The notes under the pieces are model-generated. The model was not told where the DNA came from. It did no database searches and saw only the letters and a program-made list of their open reading frames with translations. The position numbers and the translations under genes were made by a program. A stretch of 17,190 bases of DNA from an uncultured Rhodocyclaceae bacterium. Lineage in GTDB: Bacteria > Pseudomonadota > Gammaproteobacteria > Burkholderiales > Rhodocyclaceae. Each line of letters opens with the position of its first letter. The first letter of the stretch is position 1. The stretch covers positions 1 through 17,190 of the forward strand of contig CALAGF010000308.1 of NCBI GenBank assembly GCA_937892345.1, written 5' to 3'. Positions 6,122 through 12,632 of the stretch are shown here, piece by piece.

Positions 6122-7367
6122 ATTATTGATCGAGGGCGGTCGCGTCCTGACAGGAGAAGTCGGTATTTCCGGCGCCAAGAATGCGGCATTGCCGATCCTT
6201 TGTGCATCACTGCTGACTGCGGACTCGCTGGATCTGGAGAACGTGCCGCATCTGAACGACATTTCCACCATGTTGCGCCTTTTGGGTGATATGGGGATGA
6301 GCGTGACCATGGATGGCGTGAACGGACTGACACTCAACGGGAAGGATTTGAATAATCCGGTAGCCTCCTATGAGATGGTCAAAACCATGCGCGCCTCGAT
6401 TCTGGTCCTCGGGCCGCTGGTGGCGCGTTTTGGTGAGGCACGCGTTTCCTTGCCGGGGGGGTGTGCCATTGGTGCGCGTCCCGTCGATCAGCACATCAAG
6501 GGCTTGCAGGCGATGGGCGCCGAAGTGACTGTCGAGCAAGGCTATGTGCATGCGCGCGCCAGCCGCTTGAAAGGTGCGCGCATCTGCACCGACATGGTCA
6601 CTGTGACGGGCACCGAAAATCTGATGATGGCAGCCTGCCTGGCCGATGGCGAAACCGTGATCGAAAATGCAGCGCGGGAGCCCGAGGTCGTCGATCTGGC
6701 CAACTGCCTGGTGTCCATGGGGGCGAGAATTTCCGGTGCCGGCACTGACATCATCCGTATTCAGGGTGTTGAACGTTTGCATGGCGCACGTCATTCGATC
6801 ATGCCAGACCGGATCGAAACCGGGACTTATCTCTGTGCGGCAGCTGTGACCGGCGGCAATGTCCGTTTGACCGGTACCTCGGCGGCCTATCTGGATAGTG
6901 TGGTCGACAAGCTGATGGATGCCGGTTGCGAGATCGTTGTGGAGCGCGATGCGATCCGCTTGTCAGCGCCGGCGCGTCTCAAGTCAGTCAGCCTCCGGAC
7001 GGCGCCCTATCCAGCCTTTCCGACGGACATGCAGGCTCAGTTCATGGCCATCAACTGCGTTGCCGATGGTGTTGCGACCATCCGCGAAACGATTTTCGAA
7101 AACCGCTTCATGCACGTCAGTGAGCTTGCGCGCCTGGGTGCCAATATTCAGATCGAAGGCAGCAACGCGATCGTGCGCGGAGTGGATCACCTGGAGGCTG
7201 CAACCGTGATGGCCACTGACCTGCGTGCTTCGGCTTCGCTGATCATCGCCGCTCTGGTCGCGCGTGGTGAAACCGTGATCGACCGCATCTATCACCTTGA
7301 TCGCGGATATGAGCGGATTGAGGAAAAGCTGGCTCGTCTGGGTGCTCAGGTACGCAGAGTGCGCTGA
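6114..7367 (+). CDS. murA: UDP-N-acetylglucosamine 1-carboxyvinyltransferase MurA
   Basis: Catalyses the first committed step of peptidoglycan synthesis, transferring enolpyruvate from PEP to UDP-GlcNAc in the cytoplasm. Full length, 417 residues, beginning MDKLLIEGGRVLTGEVGISGAKNAALPIL with the conserved Lys-Asn pair (about 22-23) near the N-terminus. The active-site loop PGGCAIGARPVD carries the catalytic Cys at residue 117 (Cys115 in E. coli), so it should be fosfomycin-sensitive by that criterion. The C-terminal DLRASASLIIAALVARGET and DRGYERIEEKL blocks are also family hallmarks. The start is GTG at 6114, inside the end of ibaG; no other good start exists nearby. It is the last gene of the mla operon and is followed by a hairpin terminator. 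Confidence 0.97.
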   Translation: MDKLLIEGGRVLTGEVGISGAKNAALPILCASLLTADSLDLENVPHLNDISTMLRLLGDMGMSVTMDGVNGLTLNGKDLNNPVASYEMVKTMRASILVLGPLVARFGEARVSLPGGCAIGARPVDQHIKGLQAMGAEVTVEQGYVHARASRLKGARICTDMVTVTGTENLMMAACLADGETVIENAAREPEVVDLANCLVSMGARISGAGTDIIRIQGVERLHGARHSIMPDRIETGTYLCAAAVTGGNVRLTGTSAAYLDSVVDKLMDAGCEIVVERDAIRLSAPARLKSVSLRTAPYPAFPTDMQAQFMAINCVADGVATIRETIFENRFMHVSELARLGANIQIEGSNAIVRGVDHLEAATVMATDLRASASLIIAALVARGETVIDRIYHLDRGYERIEEKLARLGAQVRRVR

Positions 7368-7374
7368 AAAAGCG

Positions 7375-7417
7375 ATTCGGGCAGACGTCTCTAATTTGCC
7401 CGAATTCATTTATTTTT
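7375..7417 (+). terminator. terminator of the mla-murA operon
   Basis: ATTCGGGCA (7375-7383) and TGCCCGAAT (7397-7405) form a perfect 9-base stem with a 13-base loop, 7 bases after the murA stop. It is followed by a T-rich but interrupted tract ending in TTTTT (7413-7417). The long loop and broken T-run make it weaker than the cspA terminator, so some read-through toward cspA is possible. Confidence 0.65.
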
Positions 7418-7435
7418 CGGTTGACCGAAGAAAAA
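7413..7435. repeat. T-run/A-run palindrome between murA and cspA
   Basis: TTTTTCGGT and ACCGAA-G-AAAAA surround a two-base centre TG (7422-7423). As RNA it could fold with a TTGA loop and a stem extended by U-A pairs. No T-run follows it on either strand, so it is not a usual terminator; it may be the base of the murA terminator structure or a protein site upstream of cspA. Confidence 0.3.
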
Positions 7436-7449
7436 TGCAAAAAAACGCT

Positions 7450-7477
7450 TTGCTTAAACCGCGCGCTGCCCCATACT
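7450..7477 (+). promoter_or_regulatory. candidate cspA promoter
   Basis: TTGCTT (7450-7455) and CATACT (7472-7477) are 16 bases apart. The -35 is fair and the -10 matches TATAAT at four of six positions. Transcription from about 7484 would give a leader near 117 bases, in keeping with the long leaders of E. coli cspA-type genes. The call is tentative. Confidence 0.35.
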
Positions 7478-7563
7478 CCGAGCCTCGGGATTTCCAGGCA
7501 GTGTGTTGTTCCTGCACCGTAATCGGTTTGTCAGCTCCTCGGTCTTGATTCTCGTATTTTTTT

Positions 7564-7594
7564 GGGCTTCGGCCCGTCTATCTTTTCCAAGGAA
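7564..7594 (+). promoter_or_regulatory. cspA leader hairpin and ribosome binding site
   Basis: GGGC-TTCG-GCCC (7564-7575) is a perfect 4-base-pair stem with a UUCG tetraloop, preceded by a seven-T run. It sits 13 bases before the Shine-Dalgarno AAGGAA (7589-7594), which is 6 bases from the ATG at 7601. The hairpin leaves the ribosome site open but could take part in a temperature-sensitive leader fold. That role is inferred. Confidence 0.45.
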
Positions 7595-7600
7595 ATAAAC

Positions 7601-7807
7601 ATGGCAACTGGCACCGTTAAGTGGTTCAACGACTCCAAGGGTTTCGGCTTCATCTCCCCGTCTGAAGGTGGTGAAGACCTCTTCGCCCACTTCTCCGCCA
7701 TTCAAGGCAACGGTTTCAAGACCCTGGCTGAAAACCAGAAGGTCACCTTCGACGTCGTGACCGGCCCGAAGGGCAAGCAAGCTGCAAACATCCGCCCGGC
7801 TGAATAA
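7601..7807 (+). CDS. cspA: Cold-shock protein, CspA family
   Basis: A 68-residue single cold-shock domain protein that binds single-stranded RNA and DNA and melts RNA structure. It begins MATGTVKWFNDSKGFGFI, with RNP1 KGFGFI (13-18) and RNP2 DLFAHF (26-31), and ends GPKGKQAANIRPAE. Length and composition are those of the CspA family. The frame stays open upstream to a TTG at 7562, but the ATG at 7601 has a strong Shine-Dalgarno and gives the standard N-terminus, so it is chosen. The codons are strongly biased (AAG, GGC, TTC, ACC), as in highly expressed genes. It stands alone between its own leader and a strong terminator. Which of several csp paralogues it is cannot be told. Confidence 0.96.
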   Translation: MATGTVKWFNDSKGFGFISPSEGGEDLFAHFSAIQGNGFKTLAENQKVTFDVVTGPKGKQAANIRPAE

Positions 7808-7826
7808 GCTGCCCGGATTTTCAAAG

Positions 7827-7852
7827 AAAAGCCCGGCTTGCCGGGCTTTTTT
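7827..7852 (+). terminator. Rho-independent terminator of cspA
   Basis: GCCCGG (7831-7836), loop CTTG, CCGGGC (7841-7846), followed at once by TTTTTT (7847-7852). AAAA before the stem extends pairing into the T-run, so it may also work on the minus strand. A textbook intrinsic terminator, 19 bases past the cspA stop. Confidence 0.93.
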
Positions 7853-7928
7853 CATTTCAGCCGGATGACATTTTGCGGGTTGGTTAGGCAAGTACTTCTG
7901 GTCCGCCTTGCGCGGTGATACCCTTCGT

Positions 7929-7948
7929 CGGGTAATCCACCCGAGGAG
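7929..7948 (+). promoter_or_regulatory. qor ribosome binding site with abutting inverted repeat
   Basis: The strong Shine-Dalgarno GAGGAG (7943-7948) lies 9 bases before the qor ATG. CGGGT (7929-7933) and ACCCG (7939-7943) form a 5-base inverted repeat ending on the first base of the site. No convincing promoter is visible between the cspA terminator and this point. Confidence 0.4.
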
Positions 7949-7957
7949 TCGCAAGCC

Positions 7958-8932
7958 ATGATCCACGCTATCCGTATTCGCCAGACTGGTGGCCCGGAAG
8001 TCCTGAACTTGGAGCAGTGCGCGCTGGATGCACCCGGGCCGGGAGAGGTTCAGGTTCGCCATCATGCGATCGGCCTGAACTTCATCGATATCTATCATCG
8101 CACCGGCCTCTATCCGCTACCCTTGCCTTCCGGTATCGGTCTTGAGGGGGCTGGGGTGGTTGAGGCCATCGGGCCTGAAGTGAGCGGATTCAGCATTGGT
8201 GATCGCGTCGCCTATGCGGGCGGTCCTCCGGGGGCGTATTCGGAATGCCGCAATCTACCAGCACACAGGCTGTTGCATCTGCCGGAAGAGATTTCCTTTG
8301 AAACCGGTGCAGCAATGATGCTGCAAGGGCTGACGGCAGCCTATCTTTTGCGACGAACCTATCGGGTGCAGTCTGGCGATACTGTTTTGATCCACGCAGC
8401 AGCGGGTGGCGTGGGGTTGATTGCCTGCCAATGGGCCAAAGCGCTTGGTGCGACGGTGATCGGGACGGTGGGGTCCGAAGCCAAGGCCGAGATCGCGCGT
8501 GCGCATGGCTGCGATCATGTTATCGACTACCGTTGTGGCGATTTCGCCGCCAAAGTGCGGGAAATTACCGCTGGCGAAGGTGTGCCAGTGGTTTATGACG
8601 GGGTGGGGCAAGCAACTTTTAACGGTTCGCTGGATTGTCTGCGTCCGCTGGGCATGATGGTCAGTTTTGGAAGTGCCTCCGGAACCGTACCGCCATTCGA
8701 TTTGCTGGAACTGTCGCGGCGTGGGAGCCTGTTCCTGACCCGGCCTGCGCTAGCCAATTACACGGCCCGGCGCGAGGATCTCGTTGCCCTTGGCGATGCC
8801 TTGATGGATATCGTCGTGAGCGGGCAGGTGAAAATCGAGGTGCATCAACGCTATGCCTTGCGCGATGCCGCACAGGCGCATCGAGACCTTGAGGCGCGTC
8901 TGACCACGGCTTCAACCATTCTTCTTCCGTAA
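7958..8932 (+). CDS. qor: NADPH:quinone oxidoreductase (zeta-crystallin type, zinc-free MDR family)
   Basis: Cytoplasmic enzyme reducing quinones with NADPH. At 324 residues it matches the length of E. coli Qor (327) and follows it closely from memory: GPEVL near residue 13-17, IGLNFIDIYHRTGLYP (about 38-53), LPSGIGLEGAGVVEAIG (about 55-71), AAAGGVGLIACQWAKALGA (about 147-165) as the Rossmann nucleotide-binding turn, VVYDGVG, and LMVSFG-like MMVSFGSASG. No structural or catalytic zinc cysteines are seen, consistent with the zinc-free branch. It is the first gene of a three-gene unit; only 2 bases separate its stop from the TAXI gene. The close grouping hints that the downstream pair responds to the same conditions. 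Confidence 0.9.
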   Translation: MIHAIRIRQTGGPEVLNLEQCALDAPGPGEVQVRHHAIGLNFIDIYHRTGLYPLPLPSGIGLEGAGVVEAIGPEVSGFSIGDRVAYAGGPPGAYSECRNLPAHRLLHLPEEISFETGAAMMLQGLTAAYLLRRTYRVQSGDTVLIHAAAGGVGLIACQWAKALGATVIGTVGSEAKAEIARAHGCDHVIDYRCGDFAAKVREITAGEGVPVVYDGVGQATFNGSLDCLRPLGMMVSFGSASGTVPPFDLLELSRRGSLFLTRPALANYTARREDLVALGDALMDIVVSGQVKIEVHQRYALRDAAQAHRDLEARLTTASTILLP

Positions 8933-8934
8933 TC

Positions 8935-10257
8935 ATGATGGCCAAAATCAAGGCAGGCTTGCTCTCGCTGCGGGATCTTTTTGCTACGGCCTGGTGGATA
9001 TTTCTGATCGCCGGTGTGGGTTTTGCGGTTGCCTTTCAGTTTGTCGAGCCCGCGCCACCGCGTCATATGGTGATCTCAACGGGCGGCGAGAGCGGTGCCT
9101 ATTATCACTTTGCCAAGCGTTATGCGGCCATTCTGGCGCGGGACGGCATCACGCTTGAGGTGGTGAGTTCGGCGGGGTCGTTGCAAAACCTTGATCGTCT
9201 GAAGAACAACGAGGCGCAAATCGGTTTTGTTCAAGGTGGCGTACTGCCACCACGTGATGATTTGACGGAAGAGGATGATGCCGGCTTGTTGTCGCTGGGC
9301 AGCATGTTCTACGAGCCGGTCTGGGTGTTCTACCGGGGCGATACCATGACACGCCTGAGCGAGTTGCGTGGCAAGCGCATTGCCATCGGCCAGGAGGGCT
9401 CAGGCATACGGGCCTTGGCAAAGACCCTGCTGGATGCCAATGAAGTGCCGATGGGCGATCATTTGCTGCCTTTGTCCGGGCTGGATGCGGCAGAAGAGTT
9501 GCAGCAGGGGCGAATCGACGCAGCCTTCATCATCGCTGCGGAACATGCGCCGGTCGTGCAGGTGCTGCTACGTTCTCCCGGCGTGAAGCTGATGAACTTT
9601 TCACAGGCCAATGCCTACGAGCGTCGCTACCCTTTCCTGACGCGTCTGACTTTGCCCAAGGGTGTTGCTGATCTGGTTCGCGATTTCCCGCCCGAGGATA
9701 TCCGCGTGCTGGCGCCGACGGCCAGTCTCGTTGTTCGCGATGATTTGCATCCGGCGCTGCAAAACCTGCTCCTGCAGGCGGCGCGCCAGGTTCATGGTCA
9801 TCCCGGATTTTTCCAGACGGCAAACGAATTTCCATCCTATATGGACGCGATGTTGCCGCTCTCTTCCGAGGCCGATCGTTTTTTCAAGTCCGGACCGCCT
9901 TTTCTGCAACGCTACCTCCCTTTTTGGCTTGCGGTGCTGGTTGACCGTCTGATTGTGCTGCTGGTCCCGGTGATTGCCTTGCTCATTCCGTTGATGCGTG
10001 TTGCGCCGGCGATCTACAACTGGCGAATACGCTCCAAGGTATTTCGTTGTTACGGCGAGCTGAAGTTCCTTGAGGATGACTTGAAACATCATTTCGACAG
10101 CAGTCGCCTGGCCGATTACCGCAGTCGCCTGGACGCGCTGGATGATGAGGCGAGCCAGTTGCACGTACCTCTGGGTTTCACCGATCTGGTCTATACCTTG
10201 CGCGAACACGTGAATCTGGTGCGCGGTATTTTGCACAACAAGGAATTGCGAGGATGA
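8935..10257 (+). CDS. Membrane-anchored TAXI-family solute-binding protein
   Basis: A 440-residue protein of the TAXI (TRAP-associated extracytoplasmic immunogenic) family. One membrane span lies at about 17-37. A periplasmic solute-binding domain follows from about residue 44 (STGGESGAYYHFAKRYAAIL, LEVVSSAGSLQNLDRLKNNEAQIGFVQGG, LRGKRIAIGQEGSGIRALA) to about 320. A second span is at about 330-356, and then a charged cytoplasmic tail of some 85 residues with helical, perhaps coiled-coil, character. Ordinary TAXI binding proteins are secreted and serve a TRAP permease; no permease gene is present here and two spans tether the domain. It may act as a sensor or scaffold rather than in transport (inference). 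ATG at 8935 or the next one at 8938 could start it. It overlaps the ParA-like gene by 4 bases. Confidence 0.85.
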   Translation: MMAKIKAGLLSLRDLFATAWWIFLIAGVGFAVAFQFVEPAPPRHMVISTGGESGAYYHFAKRYAAILARDGITLEVVSSAGSLQNLDRLKNNEAQIGFVQGGVLPPRDDLTEEDDAGLLSLGSMFYEPVWVFYRGDTMTRLSELRGKRIAIGQEGSGIRALAKTLLDANEVPMGDHLLPLSGLDAAEELQQGRIDAAFIIAAEHAPVVQVLLRSPGVKLMNFSQANAYERRYPFLTRLTLPKGVADLVRDFPPEDIRVLAPTASLVVRDDLHPALQNLLLQAARQVHGHPGFFQTANEFPSYMDAMLPLSSEADRFFKSGPPFLQRYLPFWLAVLVDRLIVLLVPVIALLIPLMRVAPAIYNWRIRSKVFRCYGELKFLEDDLKHHFDSSRLADYRSRLDALDDEASQLHVPLGFTDLVYTLREHVNLVRGILHNKELRG

Positions 10258-10883
10258 AGGCCTTTCTGATCGCCAACCCGAAAGGGGGCTCCGGCAAAAG
10301 TACCTTGGCCACCAATCTGGCGGGCTACTTTGCCAACCGTGGTCACGCGGTGATGCTGGGGGATGTTGACCGTCAGCAATCGGCGCGCGAGTGGCTGAGC
10401 GACCGCCCCTTTGCCTTGCCAAGTATTGAGTGCTGGGAAACCGGCGATGACAAGGTTGCCAGACCGCCCAAGGGGACAACGCACGTTGTTCTGGATACGC
10501 CAGCGGGTTTGCGTGGGAAGATGCTGGAACGCGTACTGAAACTGAGCACCCGGATCATTGTTCCGGTTCAGCCTTCACGCTTCGATATGCGCGCGACACG
10601 CGACTTTCTTGAGGCCTTGCTCGATGAGAAGCAGATACGCAAAGGGCGCAGTGATCTGGCGGTGATCGGCATGCGGGTTGATGCGCGTACGCGGGCAGCG
10701 GCAGAGCTTGAGCGGTTCTTTGCTGAATTCGACCTGCCTGTACTGGCCTATTTGCGCGATACCCAAACCTATGTCCAGGCTGCGGCTGCCGGCATGAGCA
10801 TTTTCGATCTGCCGCCTTCGCGAGCAGAAAAAGATCTGCTGCAATGGCAGGCGATCATCGAATGGGCTGAGCGTACCGACTGA
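10254..10883 (+). CDS. Orphan ParA/MinD-family ATPase
   Basis: A 209-residue ParA-type P-loop ATPase. It has the deviant Walker A KGGSGKST (10-17) with signature Lys10, a switch I-like DVDRQQSAREWL (in place of the usual DxDPQ), and Walker B-like VVLDTPAGL. PVQPSRFDMRATRDFLE follows the position expected for ParA proteins. It lacks an N-terminal DNA-binding extension, and there is no parB gene nor an obvious parS repeat in the window, so chromosome or plasmid partition is unlikely. Its start overlaps the stop of the TAXI gene (ATGA), which implies coupled translation and perhaps a joint complex with that protein's cytoplasmic tail. Small ParA proteins of this sort position membrane or cytosolic assemblies in other systems; the cargo here is unknown. 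Confidence 0.88.
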   Translation: MKAFLIANPKGGSGKSTLATNLAGYFANRGHAVMLGDVDRQQSAREWLSDRPFALPSIECWETGDDKVARPPKGTTHVVLDTPAGLRGKMLERVLKLSTRIIVPVQPSRFDMRATRDFLEALLDEKQIRKGRSDLAVIGMRVDARTRAAAELERFFAEFDLPVLAYLRDTQTYVQAAAAGMSIFDLPPSRAEKDLLQWQAIIEWAERTD

Positions 10884-11792
10884 TCAGAGTCCTGCGGTCA
10901 ACGCGTCGATTTCGGATTTTTTGCCCAATTCGTCGAGAAACCACTGGAGCGCCTTGCCAATCTGTCGGCTGCGCCAGGCCAGGTGGCAAGGCATGGCCGG
11001 GCGCGGTTCTGCGAGGGGCAGTGCGATCAGGCGGCCAGCGGCGATTTCCGGATCGGCAGCCCAGCGCGGCAGGTGGCCAATCCCCAATCCGGCGACCTGG
11101 GCAGCCGCTTTGGCGCGCATGTCGGGAACGCGCAGCGCATCCTGCCCCTCCATCAAGCCAATGGTGCGTACGCTCAGCTCCTGCGAGGTATCGGCGATCA
11201 CTACTGCACGGTGTCTCACCAGTTCGCCTGCGGGGATGGCACCTTGCCAGTTGGCGAGTGGGTGTGAGGGGGCGGCAACGAAACACAGGCGGTGCTCGCA
11301 CAGCAGGCGACTGCTGATACCGCCGCGCGGCGGCATGTCACCCGGTGCGCCAATGGCGAGATCGGCCCGGTCTGTGGCCAGGGCATCCCAGGTCCCTCCG
11401 AGAACTTCGCTGCTCAGGCGGATTTGTGTGCCATGACCGGCCGCATAAAAGCGGTCAAGCAGGGCATACATGCGTTCCACCGGAATGATGGCGTCGAGCG
11501 CGATACGTAATTCCGATTCCCAGCCTGTTGCAATTCGACGCACGCGGCGCTCCAGTTCGTCTGCTGAACGCAGCAGCAGGCGCCCGTCCTCCAGGAGCGT
11601 GCGCCCGGCCTCGTTGAGGAAAGCGCGCCGGCCCTCGCGAATGAAGAGCGGCAAGCCCAGTTCGTCCTCAAGTTTGGCGACGGCATGCGATAACGCGGAC
11701 GGCACACGATGCAGCGCACGCGCTGCTGCGGTAAAGCTGCCGTGGCGGTCGATGGCATCGACAACGTGCAGGAGTTCTAGTGAAATTTTCAT
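10884..11792 (-). CDS. LysR-family transcriptional regulator
   Basis: A 302-residue LysR-type regulator. The N-terminal winged helix-turn-helix covers about residues 1-60 (SFTAAARALHRVPSALSHAVAKLEDELGLPLFIREGRRAFLNEAG), and the rest is the usual periplasmic-binding-like effector domain. The gene is divergent from the pirin and flavodoxin genes, with a LysR-type operator in the shared intergenic region, so it very probably controls them and itself. The effector may be a quinone or electrophile, judged only from the neighbours. Its stop codon abuts that of the ParA-like gene with no base between (10883/10884), leaving no place for a terminator. The ATG at 11792 is the natural family start. Confidence 0.93.
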   Translation of the reverse strand: MKISLELLHVVDAIDRHGSFTAAARALHRVPSALSHAVAKLEDELGLPLFIREGRRAFLNEAGRTLLEDGRLLLRSADELERRVRRIATGWESELRIALDAIIPVERMYALLDRFYAAGHGTQIRLSSEVLGGTWDALATDRADLAIGAPGDMPPRGGISSRLLCEHRLCFVAAPSHPLANWQGAIPAGELVRHRAVVIADTSQELSVRTIGLMEGQDALRVPDMRAKAAAQVAGLGIGHLPRWAADPEIAAGRLIALPLAEPRPAMPCHLAWRSRQIGKALQWFLDELGKKSEIDALTAGL

Positions 11793-11807
11793 GTGAAATA
11801 AATTAAA

Positions 11808-11828
11808 CGAATCGTCGCTAATTATTCG
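11808..11828. promoter_or_regulatory. LysR-type operator (T-N11-A box)
   Basis: CGAAT (11808-11812), 11 bases, ATTCG (11824-11828): perfect 5-base arms that place T and A exactly 11 bases apart, the known core of LysR-family binding sites. It lies between the divergent lysR and pirin genes and covers the predicted lysR -10, as expected for autorepression with activation of the divergent genes. Confidence 0.65.
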
Positions 11829-11848
11829 CTATTTTTGCTTGAACGCAA
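11821..11848 (-). promoter_or_regulatory. lysR promoter
   Basis: On the minus strand, TTGCGT (11848-11843), a 16-base spacer and AATAAT (11826-11821; five of six matches). The -10 is inside the T-N11-A operator. The call rests on hexamer match and position. Confidence 0.5.
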
Positions 11849-11850
11849 TA

Positions 11851-11890
11851 TATAAGATGTTGACTAACAAATAGATTAATTCACAAGGAG
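11851..11890 (+). promoter_or_regulatory. pirin-gene -10 and ribosome binding site
   Basis: TATAAG (11851-11856) is a good -10, but no -35 is seen at the right distance, which suits a LysR-activated promoter; the operator centre is about 45 bases upstream of the predicted start (near 11863). AAGGAG (11885-11890) lies 5 bases before the pirin ATG. Confidence 0.45.
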
Positions 11891-11895
11891 TTGCA

Positions 11896-12603
11896 ATGAT
11901 CATCCTGCGACCTGCTGCCGAGCGGGGTTACGCCGATCATGGCTGGCTTGAAGCCAGGCACAGTTTTTCGTTTGCCAATTACCATGACCCAGCACACATG
12001 GGCTGGGGGGTATTGCGCGTGATCAATGAAGATCGCGTTGCGCCTGGTACCGGATTTGGCACGCACGGGCATCGGGATATGGAAATCATCACCTGGATTA
12101 TTTCCGGTGAGTTGGCCCACCGCGACAGCCTGGGCAATGGCGGTGTGATCCGTCGGGGCGAGGCGCAGCGGATGAGCGCGGGTAGCGGCGTACGTCACAG
12201 CGAAGTGAATCCTTCTCCGGATACGCCGGTGCATTTGTTGCAAATCTGGATCGAGCCGGCGCTCCCTGGCGGCGAGGCCTCCTGGGAGCAGCGCGCTTTT
12301 CCGGTCGACGCGCTACCGGGCGAGTTTTTGTTGCTGGCCTCACCGGATGGGCGGGACGGAAGCACCCGTATTGCTCAGGATGCCTGCGTCAGCGTGGCGG
12401 TATTGCCCACCGGAGAGCAGCTAACGCATCGTTTCTTGCCCAAGCGCCTGGGCTGGGTGCAACTGGTTTCCGGCCGACTTTCGCTGAACGGCCAAACACT
12501 GGCGCCAGGCGACGGTGCGGCCATTGCCGATCTGGCCCAACTTGAGTTTTTGGCGATAGAGACAGCGGAGTTTCTGTTGTTCGATCTGCCGCCCGTACAT
12601 TGA
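11896..12603 (+). CDS. Pirin-family protein (YhaK/YhhW-like quercetinase-type cupin)
   Basis: A bicupin pirin protein of 235 residues, the usual bacterial length. The pirin opening HSFSFANYHDPAHMGWGVLRVINED (about 22-46) is followed by the metal-binding motif THGHRDMEIITW and then SGVRHSEVN. The likely iron ligands are His57, His59, His101 and Glu103, the same spacing as the ligands of human pirin. Some bacterial members have quercetin 2,3-dioxygenase activity; others are redox sensors. It is the first gene of a two-gene unit with the flavodoxin-like gene, 29 bases upstream of it, divergent from the LysR gene. The natural substrate is unknown. Confidence 0.93.
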   Translation: MIILRPAAERGYADHGWLEARHSFSFANYHDPAHMGWGVLRVINEDRVAPGTGFGTHGHRDMEIITWIISGELAHRDSLGNGGVIRRGEAQRMSAGSGVRHSEVNPSPDTPVHLLQIWIEPALPGGEASWEQRAFPVDALPGEFLLLASPDGRDGSTRIAQDACVSVAVLPTGEQLTHRFLPKRLGWVQLVSGRLSLNGQTLAPGDGAAIADLAQLEFLAIETAEFLLFDLPPVH

Positions 12604-12632
12604 ACCCCTAACCCATAGCAAAGGAAAACATC

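Noticed and set aside
7413..7435. Second terminator after murA
   Set aside because: The palindrome is followed by A-rich, not T-rich, sequence on the plus strand and lacks a T-run on the other strand too; kept only as an inverted repeat.
7297..7548. Small plus-strand frame running from the end of murA into the cspA leader
   Set aside because: It begins inside murA in another frame, has no ribosome site, and its second half is leader and terminator sequence.
7454..8098. Minus-strand frame of 214 codons across cspA
   Set aside because: It is antisense to cspA and runs through a strong terminator and the start of qor; no domain is seen.
9601..10479. Minus-strand frame of 292 codons across the TAXI/ParA junction
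   Set aside because: It spans two overlapping real genes, shows no domain and no ribosome site, and its composition is that of a codon-bias shadow.
10254..10883. Chromosome or plasmid partition locus
   Set aside because: No ParB gene or parS-like repeats are present and the ATPase lacks the N-terminal regulatory extension of large plasmid ParA proteins.
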